Positions 50,111-59,611 of a DNA stretch of 64,000 nt are shown here, piece after piece; within the stretch, counting starts at the first letter, position 1; each line of letters opens with the position of its first letter. This DNA is from Actinomycetota bacterium (GTDB lineage: Bacteria; Actinomycetota; Geothermincolia; Geothermincolales; RBG-13-55-18): positions 1 to 64,000 of the forward strand of contig JACIXC010000003.1 in the NCBI GenBank assembly GCA_014360655.1, in the 5' to 3' direction. The notes under the pieces are model-generated. The model saw only the letters and a program-made list of their open reading frames with translations. It made no database searches and was not told where the DNA came from. The position numbers and the translations under genes are program-made.

Positions 50111-51984
50111 AGCGCCGCCGGCCATACCTCTTCCCCGAGGGCGCCGGCGGGCGACTTTTCCCGGCGTAAAACGCTCTCCGCGTCCTCTTTCTCGCGCCTG
50201 GTGCAGTATTCGAGGAAGGTGGGCTTGTCCACCCTGTACAGGAAGCGGCCGTTCTCCCTGATAACCGTCGTCGCGAGTTCCAGAAGCCCCCCGATGCCGC
50301 CTTCTTCTTCCCGCGCCCCGTCGAAGGAAAGGACGTCCACGAGATAATCCCCCTCGATGCCGCTCACCTTCTCGTATATCTCGGAAAGCGACGCCACCCT
50401 GTACACCCTTTTCATCGCGTAGGACAATTGCTGCGGCGGGTTATCCGGGATCTCGAATTCCGTCGAGAAAACGACGTCGTAATAGCCCGTGTTCTTGGCG
50501 ACGAACATCTCCGTCGCATAGTCTCCCGGTTCCGGAAAGAACTCCCTGTGTCTCGGAAACTCCAACCCCGCGTATACCGCCACGACGACCAGCAGGGTGA
50601 CGGCGGCCAAGATCTGCAGGGGCTGCGCGGGTGATTCTTCGCTCCACCGACCGCTTCTCCTGCCGCCCGTTTCCTTGCTTTTCCTTCCCCTCGCGCGGAT
50701 AACCTTTTCCAGGTATAAAAGCAGCGCGCAGGGCAGGAGGACGAAGGGCACCACGGCCAGCGTCAGGGAGAATTTCAGCGCGGAGAAATCGTGAATCGTC
50801 GCATGGTTCCTGAACGCATAGACCTGGACAAAGAAAGGCAGGGTAAAGACGGCCGCCATGTACATGATCTTCCTGTTGCGCTCATCATCTCCCTTTTTCG
50901 AAAAATACCCGTAAAGGGAACGCATCAACAAGAGTACGCAAACGCCGCAGGAGAACCAGAGCAGGTATACCGCCGGGCGTCCATACCCTTCGGCCACGTG
51001 TCCATTCCAGAAGGTGCGGAAAAAACCGGCGGCGTACGAAGAGCCCTCGGTCGATATGCCGGAGCGGAAGAGAAACTTGCCCACTATATCGTAGTGGAAA
51101 AAGCTCAGTTGCAGCGCGAACACGGACATCGCCGCCGCCGCGGGCAACCAGAAGACCGCGGTCCGTGCAAGCAAGCCCTTTACCCTTTTGCCGTATTCCC
51201 CGCAAAATACCCTCTTGATGAAAACGGCAGCCGCGATGAAGAGGAAAAGCCAGTCGGTGAGGACACCGTAGAAGAAAACCAGGACCTGCAAGGCGTTGAC
51301 GGAACGCCTTGCGCAACCTTTCAAGAACACCTTTTCCCCGGGCGAAGAATCCCTCAAGGCCTCGCAGAACAGGAAGAGCACGATGGGCAGTATGACCGCC
51401 TGGTCGGAAAAGAAGACGTTCTGGTGCCAGTAAAGGGGTGCGGGCATCAACAATTCCAGGGTGATGGGAATGAGGGCGAAGACGAAGGAGCACGGAACGC
51501 CGAATCCCGCGTCGAGAAGGACGACAAGAACTATAAGGCCGAGAAAAAGAGCTATGAGGAAATGGTTCAGCAGGTTGTAGGACATGACCAGTGATGGGCC
51601 GGGCTCCCTCCCGGCGAGTTTGGCGGCTATGTATATGGGGATGATGGTCCCGGGCGGGTAGGAGATATAGGCATCTCGGCTCTCCAGGGTGGGGAACTCG
51701 GCCGACGCGGGGTTCTCGAACATGGTGAACTTCAGCTTCAGGGCGCCTTCGCGCCACCAGTTCTTCGCGAACTTCACGGTGCTTCCGGTGAGCCACTGGT
51801 GATGTCCGGGGGAGAGCTTCCCGAACCAGGGACGCCTTGCCTCCAGGGTGTAGGAAAAGACGGTGAAGGTGAAGGTGAAGAGCAGGAAGACGGCCACGAG
51901 TATGCTTATCGCCCGCCTTCTCCGGACCAATCCTCTTCTCGCTCCGGCACCCGCCGTCGCGCGAGCGCCAGCAGAATCGCACAC
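50092..51984 (-). CDS. Large GT-C-type membrane glycosyltransferase-like protein
   Basis: A 630-residue integral membrane protein with about eleven TM segments. The outer loop after TM1 contains HHQWLTGSTVKFAKNWWREGALKLKF, then SYPPGTIIPIYIAAKLAGREPGPSLVMSYNLLNHF, resembling the ArnT/PMT-type arrangement. A C-terminal outer domain (about residues 480-600) follows. The donor is probably polyprenol-linked. The start is a GTG at 51984 after AGGAAGAGG, poorly spaced; a TTG near residue 19 is an alternative. It is convergent with the preceding gene. Confidence 0.72.
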   Translation of the reverse strand: MCDSAGARATAGAGARRGLVRRRRAISILVAVFLLFTFTFTVFSYTLEARRPWFGKLSPGHHQWLTGSTVKFAKNWWREGALKLKFTMFENPASAEFPTLESRDAYISYPPGTIIPIYIAAKLAGREPGPSLVMSYNLLNHFLIALFLGLIVLVVLLDAGFGVPCSFVFALIPITLELLMPAPLYWHQNVFFSDQAVILPIVLFLFCEALRDSSPGEKVFLKGCARRSVNALQVLVFFYGVLTDWLFLFIAAAVFIKRVFCGEYGKRVKGLLARTAVFWLPAAAAMSVFALQLSFFHYDIVGKFLFRSGISTEGSSYAAGFFRTFWNGHVAEGYGRPAVYLLWFSCGVCVLLLMRSLYGYFSKKGDDERNRKIMYMAAVFTLPFFVQVYAFRNHATIHDFSALKFSLTLAVVPFVLLPCALLLYLEKVIRARGRKSKETGGRRSGRWSEESPAQPLQILAAVTLLVVVAVYAGLEFPRHREFFPEPGDYATEMFVAKNTGYYDVVFSTEFEIPDNPPQQLSYAMKRVYRVASLSEIYEKVSGIEGDYLVDVLSFDGAREEEGGIGGLLELATTVIRENGRFLYRVDKPTFLEYCTRREKEDAESVLRREKSPAGALGEEVWPAALQPPAA

Positions 51985-52138
51985 CCTCTTCCTACCTGCC
52001 TTTCTGCAATGATCGACTGACCCGACATGGGGCTATTACACGATGACATCAACCGAACATACTCATGCCCGGCACCGGACAGGGCTACGCGTTCCCGACA
52101 GCCCATCCCGCCTTAACATTACGACCGCTTCCCGGGAT

Positions 52139-55100
52139 CTATCCCGCCTTTCCCCGGAGCCTTTCCATGTGAGTCTCCGCCCACTTGAGGCCGCCCCGCA
52201 CGCGGCGCTCCACGATGCACAGGTCCTGCAGGGCGGGGGTATACGAGGGATCGGCGAACAGCGCTCCGTCCAGGAAATCCAGGGCCATGATGAACTCCCC
52301 GGCCTCAACAGCCGCCCGGGCCGCGTAATGATAGAGAGGCGCGTTCACCGGTTTTCCGAGCATACCGCGCCTGAGGTGGCTCAGCGCCCGACCGTAGATG
52401 TCCCCGTCCCGCAAGTGCGCCTCGTAGGATTCAACCAACCGCCTTTCCCAGGCCTCCACGAGTTGGCGCTTTATGTCCTCCGTGTCCTCGCCGCGCAGGG
52501 GAGGCAACCCGTCCCGGTAAAGCTGCGCCGTAAGACATTTCCGGGCTTCCGCCACCCGCCCCCCGTGCTTGCGGTCGATCCTCTCCACCACCGCCGGGAA
52601 CTCATCCCAGCGGTAGGAACGCATGTTGCTCAGGTCGTTCCTGTGGCGGAACTCGGCGGTTATCCTCTCCACGTGAAGGAAATCGCAGGCGGAGGAGAGG
52701 CGGAGAAAGAATTCCCAGTCCTCGAGGACGGTAAGGCTCTCGTCGAAGCCCTCCGTGCCCTCCAGGAGTTTGCGGGAATGCATGAAGGTGACTCCATGAA
52801 TGAAGTTGTTGGCGTGGAGGAGTTCACGCTGGAAATCGAAGTCGAAGAGGACTTTCTTGAGCGCGCGCACCCACTGTCGTCCCTTCCTCTCCATCACCGC
52901 GAGGTGGCTGTCCGTGTAGCCCGCCGGTGCCCCCTCTCCCTCCAGGGCATCGACAAGCACCTCGACGTGACAGGGGTAAAAGATGTCGTCATCATCCAGG
53001 TAACAGATGTAATCTCCGTGCGCCAGGGAGAGCCCCACGTTCCTCGCCCCCGCCAGGCCGCGGTTCTCCTCGTTGCGGTGGTGGGTTATCCTGGAGTCGC
53101 GGAAACCCTCGAGGACCCGGGCCACGTCTTCCCCCGCGTCGTTGACCACGATGACCTCCAGGTTTTCGTATGTCTGGTCGAGCACGCTCCGCACGGCCTC
53201 CCCGAGCATGTGAGGGCGGTCCTTGGTGGGGATGATCACGCTCACCAGCGGTTCCTTCTCCCGCGAGCGGAGGTAATGGAGGAATTCCGGGCGCGGCCGG
53301 GTGCGGTTCTTGCGGTACGAGATCTCGACCGGCGAACGGGGGTGGAGGCCGCACGCCTCCATGATCCCGGACGTAGCTTTCTCCCACGTGAGGCGGTCCC
53401 GCCAGTGGCGGTATGCCTCCTCCCCCAGCGCCTGCCTGCGGGGAGCGTCATCAAGGAGCGCGGCAAGCGCGCGGGCAAGGGGGCCGTCTTTCCCGGCACG
53501 GTGAGGGGGGGATCCCTCGCCGTTTTCCCGCGCGGCTTCTCCAGAGGGGATTTCACGGCAGGAAACGCCTCTTCCGCCGGGCTTGCCCAGGATCTTCCAT
53601 AGGGGAGCGAGGAAATGCGGGCCCTGCGCCTTGCTCCCCTCTCCTGCACATATAGAGAGATCGCCAGAGGCGGACCACTCCACGCCTACGCCGCCGGGAG
53701 GAAGGTCCTCCGCTCCCGGCCCTGCGTAGAGGTAGGGCAGGCGGTGCGCCGCAGCTTCGGCCATCCTCACGTAGGCCCGCTCCAGGTCCTGGTAGACGAG
53801 GAGGAGGTCCGCGGCCTCCAGGGCCGCTTTCTCCACCGCCTCGTCGGCCCACGGCAGCACCAGCATGCGCCCTTCTTCCCCGCACAAGGAAACGAGCTCC
53901 TCGCGGTGCTTCCCGTCCATCCCCCACCCCAGGACCAGGAGAGCCCAGTCGCCGGGCACGGAAAGGATGGCGCGCACGGCATCCGCGAGCCGCTCGTACT
54001 CCTCCCGTTCGTAGAAGGAAAGGATGAGCGTCCTGGTCCAGGGGATCATGAGCCGCCGCCGCAGGTCACAGGCGGCGGGGACGTAATCCACGCCCGGGGG
54101 AAGCGGCAGGAAGGGCACCCCGCTCTCCCGGAGGAATTCCTTCGCGTAAGGCCGTCCACGCATGTAGAGCACCTTGCCCGCGCATGCCAGGGAGGTCTCG
54201 GCCTCCTTTTTCAGGACAGCGTTCCGGGAGAGTGCACGGTACTGTTTCCCGTCCAGGAAAGGGAGAAAGACGGCCTTCTGCGGGGAAAGACTGCCCGCGG
54301 CGCGCAGGGCCCATCCCCCGATCCTCCCGCAGACCAGGACGGCCCTGTAATCGGACAACGACATGAGTCTTGCGAGCTTCTCCTCATAGTCCGCGAGCTT
54401 AATGGCCCCCTCCACCTGCCCCCCCAGCTCGTGGAGGTAGGCTCCGTTCCAGTAATCGTATTCCCTGAAACGGAAGGGGACCGCCACCTCCACGAAGAAC
54501 CCGCGCAGGGCCAACTCCTGCGAGAGCCGCGCCGGGAAGCGCGCCCCCTCCCCCTCCTCGGGGAAGAAGGCATCTGCTATGATGAGCACCTCGTCCACCC
54601 CCGCGAGGCGCGGCTGCTCCTCGCCCAGCACCTTCCTCGCCCACTCCAGGTCGTAGGGGTCGTAGGACTCGCGGTTCGCGAACCACACGGGAGCGGCGTT
54701 CTCACCATGGGACCTCGCCCTCGCCGTGATACTTGCCACGTGCCTGCGGTAGAGCATGTAGGCGCCGGTGAGTCTCTTGAAGGAGAAGCCGTGGCGCGCC
54801 GCCCTGAGCCAGAAGTACCAGTCGTCGTATACCGTTTTTCCGACCAGGTAGCCTCCCAGGATATGGAACATCTTCTTTCTGTACAACGACTGGTTGAGCA
54901 CGAAATTCCAGTACTTCAGCATGTCGGGGTCGAATTCCGGCGGCATGAAGAAAGAGGTGTCGCCCTCGAAGTTCTGGTAGGGGAAGTAGACGACGTCCGT
55001 TTCGGGGTGCTCGTCGAGGTAGGTCGCGCCGATTTCCAGGAACCTCTCCGAGAGCATATCGTCGGAGTCGAAGTTCAGGTAGTAGTCTCCCCTGGCGATG

Positions 55101-55378
55101 TTGAACCCGGCGTTGCGCGAGGCGGGTATACCCTGGTGCGGCAGGTCCAGAAGGGAGATGCGCATCTCGCCCCGGTACCGTTCCATCATCTCCCTCGCTA
55201 CCTGGGGGGTATCGTCCTCGCTGCCGTCGTTCACCAGTATGACCTCGAAGTCCCGGTAGGTCTGCCTCGCCAGGGATCCCAGGCTTTCGTGGAGATATTT
55301 GCCGTAGCCGGTGTACAGCAATATGGTGACCGACACGCGCGGCCTCTTATCTTCCTCGAAGTTCCTCGTGAGCTCCAT
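52139..55378 (-). CDS. Giant three-domain glycosyltransferase (GT2-GT4-GT2)
   Basis: A 1079-residue cytoplasmic protein. Domain 1 (about residues 15-230) is GT2: VSVTILLYTGYGKYLHESL, VNDGSEDD, and DSDD at 104-107. Domain 2 (about 260-670) resembles a GT4/GT-B fold (FLREsGVPFLPLPPGVDYVP region, then DADLLLVY-like). Domain 3 (about 708-900) is a second GT2: PLVSVIIPTKDRPHMLGEAV, VIVVNDAGED and YLDDDDIFYP at 793-801, intact. The C-terminal helical part resembles TPR. The start at 55378 follows GGAAAG and avoids overlap with the upstream gene. It is a tandem paralog of the next gene. Confidence 0.85.
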   Translation of the reverse strand: MELTRNFEEDKRPRVSVTILLYTGYGKYLHESLGSLARQTYRDFEVILVNDGSEDDTPQVAREMMERYRGEMRISLLDLPHQGIPASRNAGFNIARGDYYLNFDSDDMLSERFLEIGATYLDEHPETDVVYFPYQNFEGDTSFFMPPEFDPDMLKYWNFVLNQSLYRKKMFHILGGYLVGKTVYDDWYFWLRAARHGFSFKRLTGAYMLYRRHVASITARARSHGENAAPVWFANRESYDPYDLEWARKVLGEEQPRLAGVDEVLIIADAFFPEEGEGARFPARLSQELALRGFFVEVAVPFRFREYDYWNGAYLHELGGQVEGAIKLADYEEKLARLMSLSDYRAVLVCGRIGGWALRAAGSLSPQKAVFLPFLDGKQYRALSRNAVLKKEAETSLACAGKVLYMRGRPYAKEFLRESGVPFLPLPPGVDYVPAACDLRRRLMIPWTRTLILSFYEREEYERLADAVRAILSVPGDWALLVLGWGMDGKHREELVSLCGEEGRMLVLPWADEAVEKAALEAADLLLVYQDLERAYVRMAEAAAHRLPYLYAGPGAEDLPPGGVGVEWSASGDLSICAGEGSKAQGPHFLAPLWKILGKPGGRGVSCREIPSGEAARENGEGSPPHRAGKDGPLARALAALLDDAPRRQALGEEAYRHWRDRLTWEKATSGIMEACGLHPRSPVEISYRKNRTRPRPEFLHYLRSREKEPLVSVIIPTKDRPHMLGEAVRSVLDQTYENLEVIVVNDAGEDVARVLEGFRDSRITHHRNEENRGLAGARNVGLSLAHGDYICYLDDDDIFYPCHVEVLVDALEGEGAPAGYTDSHLAVMERKGRQWVRALKKVLFDFDFQRELLHANNFIHGVTFMHSRKLLEGTEGFDESLTVLEDWEFFLRLSSACDFLHVERITAEFRHRNDLSNMRSYRWDEFPAVVERIDRKHGGRVAEARKCLTAQLYRDGLPPLRGEDTEDIKRQLVEAWERRLVESYEAHLRDGDIYGRALSHLRRGMLGKPVNAPLYHYAARAAVEAGEFIMALDFLDGALFADPSYTPALQDLCIVERRVRGGLKWAETHMERLRGKAG

Positions 55379-55463
55379 GGCCGACTTTCCGAAATGCAGG
55401 GCGCCTCTCGGGGAAATCATACGGTATACAAACGGGGAAATAAAGCGTCGGACGTACTTGCAG

Positions 55464-58400
55464 TCATGGCATACCGGCTCGTTCACGCCCCAAACGATGC
55501 GCTTTCTCAAGAAGGATCTCCCGGAGTTCCAACGCCCTCCCGTGGCCGGGCGACAAGGCCAGCGCCTTCTCGACGTAGGCGGCCGCCATCTCGTCGTCTC
55601 CGGACAGGCGGCGCACGACAACGGCCAGGTCGATCAGGGTACCCGCTTCGGCCCCGCCCAGCTCGAGGCACCTTTCAAGAAGCGATTTGCAGGTCAGTAT
55701 TTCCCCCGCCTCCGCGTAGGCCATGGAGAGGAGGCGGCACCGCTCGGCGGACGTGCCGCAATCCTCCAGCAACGCGTCCAGCTTTTCCAGGGAAGCAAGG
55801 ATCTGTCCGCTTCCGGCGGCGTCGCCTATTTCTCCGCGTATCCCGGCGAGATCCGGGAACCGCGCCAGGAGCTCCCGCGCGTTCTCGCCCTCAAGCCCGG
55901 AAAAGCCCGCTTCGAGGAGCTCGTCCTTGAGCCTTTTCCGGGCTTCCGCTACGCGCCCCCCGTGCTTCGCGTCAACGGCCGCGTAACAACCGCGGAAGTC
56001 CCCTCGTTCCCGCAGGAAATCTCTTCCATCAGGCGCCTGCCCGTATTCCCCCGTCACGACCTCCGTCCATGAGAGGACCGCCGTATCCACCCAGCGCAGC
56101 ACCCATTCCCAGTCGTAGAGGGCGGGCAGGCTTTCATCGAAAAGGCCGTGTTCGTCCACGAGGCCCCTCTCGTGCAGCAGCGCCTGCAGGGGGGCCATGC
56201 GATCGGAAAACGCCAGGGTGGCATCGAAGCGCGGCGGGTATTCGAGTCTTTTCGCCCCTCTCACAGGCGACACCCCGCGTGTCGACCCGTCCACGCGGTA
56301 CGCCCTGGAGAAGACCGCCTGCGACGAAGAGCTGAGAGCCCTCTCGAGGAGGATCTCGCAGTGCGTGGGAAAGAGCCTCTGTCCCTCGAAAAGGTAAGCC
56401 AGGTACGCCCCGCGGGAAGACGCTATCCCCCGGTTCAGGCATGCGGCGTCGCCGGAGAGCGGGCCCTCGTCCACGCACGTCACGCGCGGGTCGGGGTAAG
56501 CGGCCAGGAAGTCCGAGATGCTTTCCCCCGAACCGTTGACCACGATCACCTCCAGATTCCCGTAGGTCTGCGCCAGGACGCTTTCCAGCGTCCCGGCGAG
56601 CCTCTCCGTATCCTGGCGGAAAACCACTATCACGCTGACCAGGGGGGCCTGCTTCACGGCGAAGGGGAAGTACTTTATGAATTCTGGGGCATCCTTGACG
56701 GGGTTCGCCGACATGAACACGTGCCCCGCGTCATCCCCGGGCTTGAGGTCAAAGAGCCTTACGTACCTTTCCCCCACCTTTTCCCAGTTATAATCGCGCA
56801 ACCAGGCCGCGTAGCCCTCCTCGCCGAGCCTTTCCCGCAGGTCGCGATCCCCCGCGAGCAGGAAGGCCTCCCGCATGAAGGGAGAAAGGGTCAGGACGCG
56901 CCTGTAGAGCAGGTCCCTCGCGGCCTTGATGCGCCCGGAAAGCCTGCCCCCGGCGATCCCCTCGTCGATCCTGCGGAAGGCATCGACCAGGAAAGGGCGC
57001 AGGACGTTCTTGAAGTGTACCGCGTGCAGGATTCCCTTCGTCGCGTACGACTTGGCCAGGTGATACGGCTTCGCGGCCTTCCCCATGAAGCCGGCTTTCC
57101 CTTTTTCCGCACCGGACACATCTACCCCTTCGCTTCCGCTTTCCCGTTCCTCGGGTATACCCTCCCACGCGGCGATTCCCCCGGCCCCCGCGGCGCCTTC
57201 CTCCTTTTCCGCGCGCACCGGGTCTCCGCTCGCCCGGGAGCGGGTTTCCTCTTCCCCGAATTCCTCCTCGACGTGCTCTTCCAGGTAGCCGCCCTCTTTT
57301 TCCTCTTCTTTCCGTGCGAGGATGCGGGAGACACGCCGCAAACCCGCAAGCGGCCGTATCCTCCCTCCCGGAACATCCTGGAGCCCACTGCAGTTGTCCG
57401 AGGCCACCCAGGGCAAGCGGTGGCTCATGGCTTCGAGGACCACCAGGGGGAACGATTCGGCCACGGAAGGCAGGAGGAGCAGGTCCGCTTCCTCCATCGC
57501 CGCCGCCACCGTCTCGCGGGGAAGGGGTCCCAGGATCATGAACCTCTCGTCACCCTTTACGGCCTTCACCATCTCCCTGTAATACGCCTCGTCGTCCACC
57601 CTTCCTATCATGGCCAGCACCCAGTTGCCGGGCATCCGCGAGATGTGCTTGATCAGCCACAGCTGGTTCTTGATGTGGTAATAGGTGGCGACGTGGAGCA
57701 GGAGGACCTTGTCCTCGGGGATGGAAAACCTCTCCCTGAAGCAACCGTCCGGCGGCACGAAGCCGACCGCGTTGGGGATGACTTCCGGCCGCAGCCCCAG
57801 TTCCTCGGCGAGGCGATGATCGTAACCGTGCCCGGAAAGGCAGACCACCTTCTTCGCCCTGCGCAGCCGTTTCGCGAACTCCCTGAAAAGCAGGGCGTTT
57901 TCCTTCCGGCGCAGGAATTCGTAATTCTCCTTGTTGATTATGGGCATCATGGCGACGGGGAGCGAGAAATCGTTCACGCACCAGGTAACCCATATCCTCG
58001 GGTCACCGGCCATGACGATCATCCCGTAGTCCCCGCTCCCGGCGAGTCTCTCCAGCTCGGAATAATCCTTGGCCTTTCCATCGCAATACGAGCACACGTC
58101 GTAATCGAACTCGTAGATGTTGATGCCGCGGTAATACCGGAAGGAGCGCCCCGCGAGCATGCGCGTGGCCACGTCGAACCGCAGGCCTTTCCTGACGAAA
58201 TAGGTGCCCAGCTCCGCGGCGAAGGTCTCCATCCCACCGATGGAGGGCGAAAAATAATCCACGATGAAGAGGGCGCCGTCATTCCTTCCCGCCTGCCCGC
58301 TTTTCCCGCCCAGGACCTTCTCCGCCCAGTCCAGGTCCCGTTCGCCGAAGAGGCCGGCGTTCTTCAGGGCCAGATGGGCATGCGTCTCGCGCTCCAGCCT

Positions 58401-59084
58401 CTTCTTTTTCCTGTCGTACGCAAGGTCCAGCATGCTTTCGCCGTGCCTCCTGTACAGGAGGAAGGTGTCACGGCAAGGCCTGAAGGAAAATCCTTCCGCG
58501 CACGCGCGCAACCAGAAGTCCCAGTCTTCGTACAGGCGGTATTCCGGGTCGTATCCGCCGAGGGCTTCGAAGACGCACCTCCTGTAGGCGGAGGAATATG
58601 GCAAATAATTCCAATAGAGGAGATTGCGGCGATCGAAATCAGGGGCCTCGTGCAGCCTCTCGACCTGGCCGAAGAACCTGATGCTCGGGTAGACGATATC
58701 CGCTGCACCGTCGTTTCGGAAGAATCTCAGCAGGGCCTCGAGGTAATTTTCCGGGAAGAGGTCGTCGGCATCAAGGCAGCAGAGCAATTCCCCCCGGGCT
58801 AATCCCATTCCGCTGTTGCGGGCGCGCGAGAGCCCGCCGTTCTCCTGGTCCACCAGGGTTATTCTCAGGAGGCCCTGGAAGTCCTCGAGGATGCCCATGG
58901 CGGCTTGCAGGGAATCGTCGGTGCTCCCGTCGTTCACGATGATGACCTCGAAATCCCGCATGGTCTGTGCGTGAAGGGAAGATACGCATTCCCCCAGGTA
59001 CTTCCCGTAATTGTAGCAGGGGATTATCACCGAGAAGGTCACTTCACCCGTTTCCGCGTGGTTGCGATATATCCTTCTTACCAT
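55464..59084 (-). CDS. Giant three-domain glycosyltransferase, degenerate third domain
   Basis: A 1206-residue paralog with the same order. GT2 domain 1: FSVIIPCYNYGKYLGECVSSL, VNDGSTDD, and DADD at 105-108. GT4-like domain 2: IVDYFSPSIGGMETFAAEL, VIPNAVGFVPPDG and PSVAESFPLVVLEAMSHRLPWVAS. An 80-residue acidic, Gly-rich insert (about 590-670) follows. Domain 3 keeps LVSVIVVFRQDTERLAGTLESVLAQTYGNLEVIVVN, but the metal-binding block is YLFEGQRLF (899-902) where its paralog has YLDDDDIF, so it has probably lost activity. The C-terminus has TPR-like helices. ATG at 59084 follows AAGGTG. Confidence 0.85.
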   Translation of the reverse strand: MVRRIYRNHAETGEVTFSVIIPCYNYGKYLGECVSSLHAQTMRDFEVIIVNDGSTDDSLQAAMGILEDFQGLLRITLVDQENGGLSRARNSGMGLARGELLCCLDADDLFPENYLEALLRFFRNDGAADIVYPSIRFFGQVERLHEAPDFDRRNLLYWNYLPYSSAYRRCVFEALGGYDPEYRLYEDWDFWLRACAEGFSFRPCRDTFLLYRRHGESMLDLAYDRKKKRLERETHAHLALKNAGLFGERDLDWAEKVLGGKSGQAGRNDGALFIVDYFSPSIGGMETFAAELGTYFVRKGLRFDVATRMLAGRSFRYYRGINIYEFDYDVCSYCDGKAKDYSELERLAGSGDYGMIVMAGDPRIWVTWCVNDFSLPVAMMPIINKENYEFLRRKENALLFREFAKRLRRAKKVVCLSGHGYDHRLAEELGLRPEVIPNAVGFVPPDGCFRERFSIPEDKVLLLHVATYYHIKNQLWLIKHISRMPGNWVLAMIGRVDDEAYYREMVKAVKGDERFMILGPLPRETVAAAMEEADLLLLPSVAESFPLVVLEAMSHRLPWVASDNCSGLQDVPGGRIRPLAGLRRVSRILARKEEEKEGGYLEEHVEEEFGEEETRSRASGDPVRAEKEEGAAGAGGIAAWEGIPEERESGSEGVDVSGAEKGKAGFMGKAAKPYHLAKSYATKGILHAVHFKNVLRPFLVDAFRRIDEGIAGGRLSGRIKAARDLLYRRVLTLSPFMREAFLLAGDRDLRERLGEEGYAAWLRDYNWEKVGERYVRLFDLKPGDDAGHVFMSANPVKDAPEFIKYFPFAVKQAPLVSVIVVFRQDTERLAGTLESVLAQTYGNLEVIVVNGSGESISDFLAAYPDPRVTCVDEGPLSGDAACLNRGIASSRGAYLAYLFEGQRLFPTHCEILLERALSSSSQAVFSRAYRVDGSTRGVSPVRGAKRLEYPPRFDATLAFSDRMAPLQALLHERGLVDEHGLFDESLPALYDWEWVLRWVDTAVLSWTEVVTGEYGQAPDGRDFLRERGDFRGCYAAVDAKHGGRVAEARKRLKDELLEAGFSGLEGENARELLARFPDLAGIRGEIGDAAGSGQILASLEKLDALLEDCGTSAERCRLLSMAYAEAGEILTCKSLLERCLELGGAEAGTLIDLAVVVRRLSGDDEMAAAYVEKALALSPGHGRALELREILLEKAHRLGRERAGMP

Positions 59085-59352
59085 CACTTGCACCTTGATC
59101 GGCCACCTAAGTAAGCCGGAAAATAAGGCTCCTTGCAGTGTCCTCCTTTAATACGCGCCGGTATATTTTACATGGGAGGCAGGGAATCAGGTCAAGAAGA
59201 GCAGGTTAATAACGGCATCCAGAAACCCCGCAGGCGATCCGGCTTGCGCGAAGAACGCGTCCCGTTGCCGCAGCGGAACGGCGCGAACTTCCTTGACGTG
59301 TGGAGACAACCGGGTTATCTAATTGAATAAATGATCGGTGATCTCAACGTCG
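59085..59352. other. Intergenic region upstream of the giant glycosyltransferases
   Basis: An AT-rich stretch near 59140-59175 (TTAATACGCGCCGGTATATTTTACATG) could hold the leftward promoter of the glycosyltransferase genes. A 50-codon plus-strand frame (59170-59330, ending LPQRNGANFLDVWRQPGYLIE) looks partly protein-like, but I cannot assign it. Confidence 0.35.
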
Positions 59353-59600
59353 ATGGTGGTGGTGCGCATGGAGGCACGTAAGCTGGCGCGGGGGGGATGC
59401 AAGCTGCAAATCAATCACGTGGGCTCCTACACCACCCTCATCGAGCAAGGCTTGGAGAGGGGCCTCACCCAACAAGATCGCTTCACGCGTGGGCGTCAAC
59501 CCCGACCTTATATATGATGGCAGGAGCTGCTTCGTTTCCAACTCCAGCCACCAGCCGGCAGGACAGGGAACGGTTTTAGCATGCACGTTCTTGATGAGGA
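59353..59600 (+). pseudogene. Frameshifted gene remnant before the C45 hydrolase gene
   Basis: Starting with the ATG at 59353, the frame reads KLARGGCKLQINHVGSYTTLIEQGLERGLTQQD, then runs into a stop near 59515. The overlapping second frame (from about 59470) reads NKIASRVGVNPDLIYDGRSCFVSNSSHQPAGQGTVLACTFLM, up to just before the next gene. The two look like parts of one protein broken by a +1 frameshift. I do not recognise the family. The second piece is in frame with the hydrolase gene, so an annotator could wrongly fuse them. Confidence 0.4.
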
Positions 59601-59611
59601 GGGAGGTAGCC

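Noticed and set aside
56148-58802. 884-codon plus-strand frame
   Set aside because: Antisense of the giant glycosyltransferase; low-complexity shadow translation.
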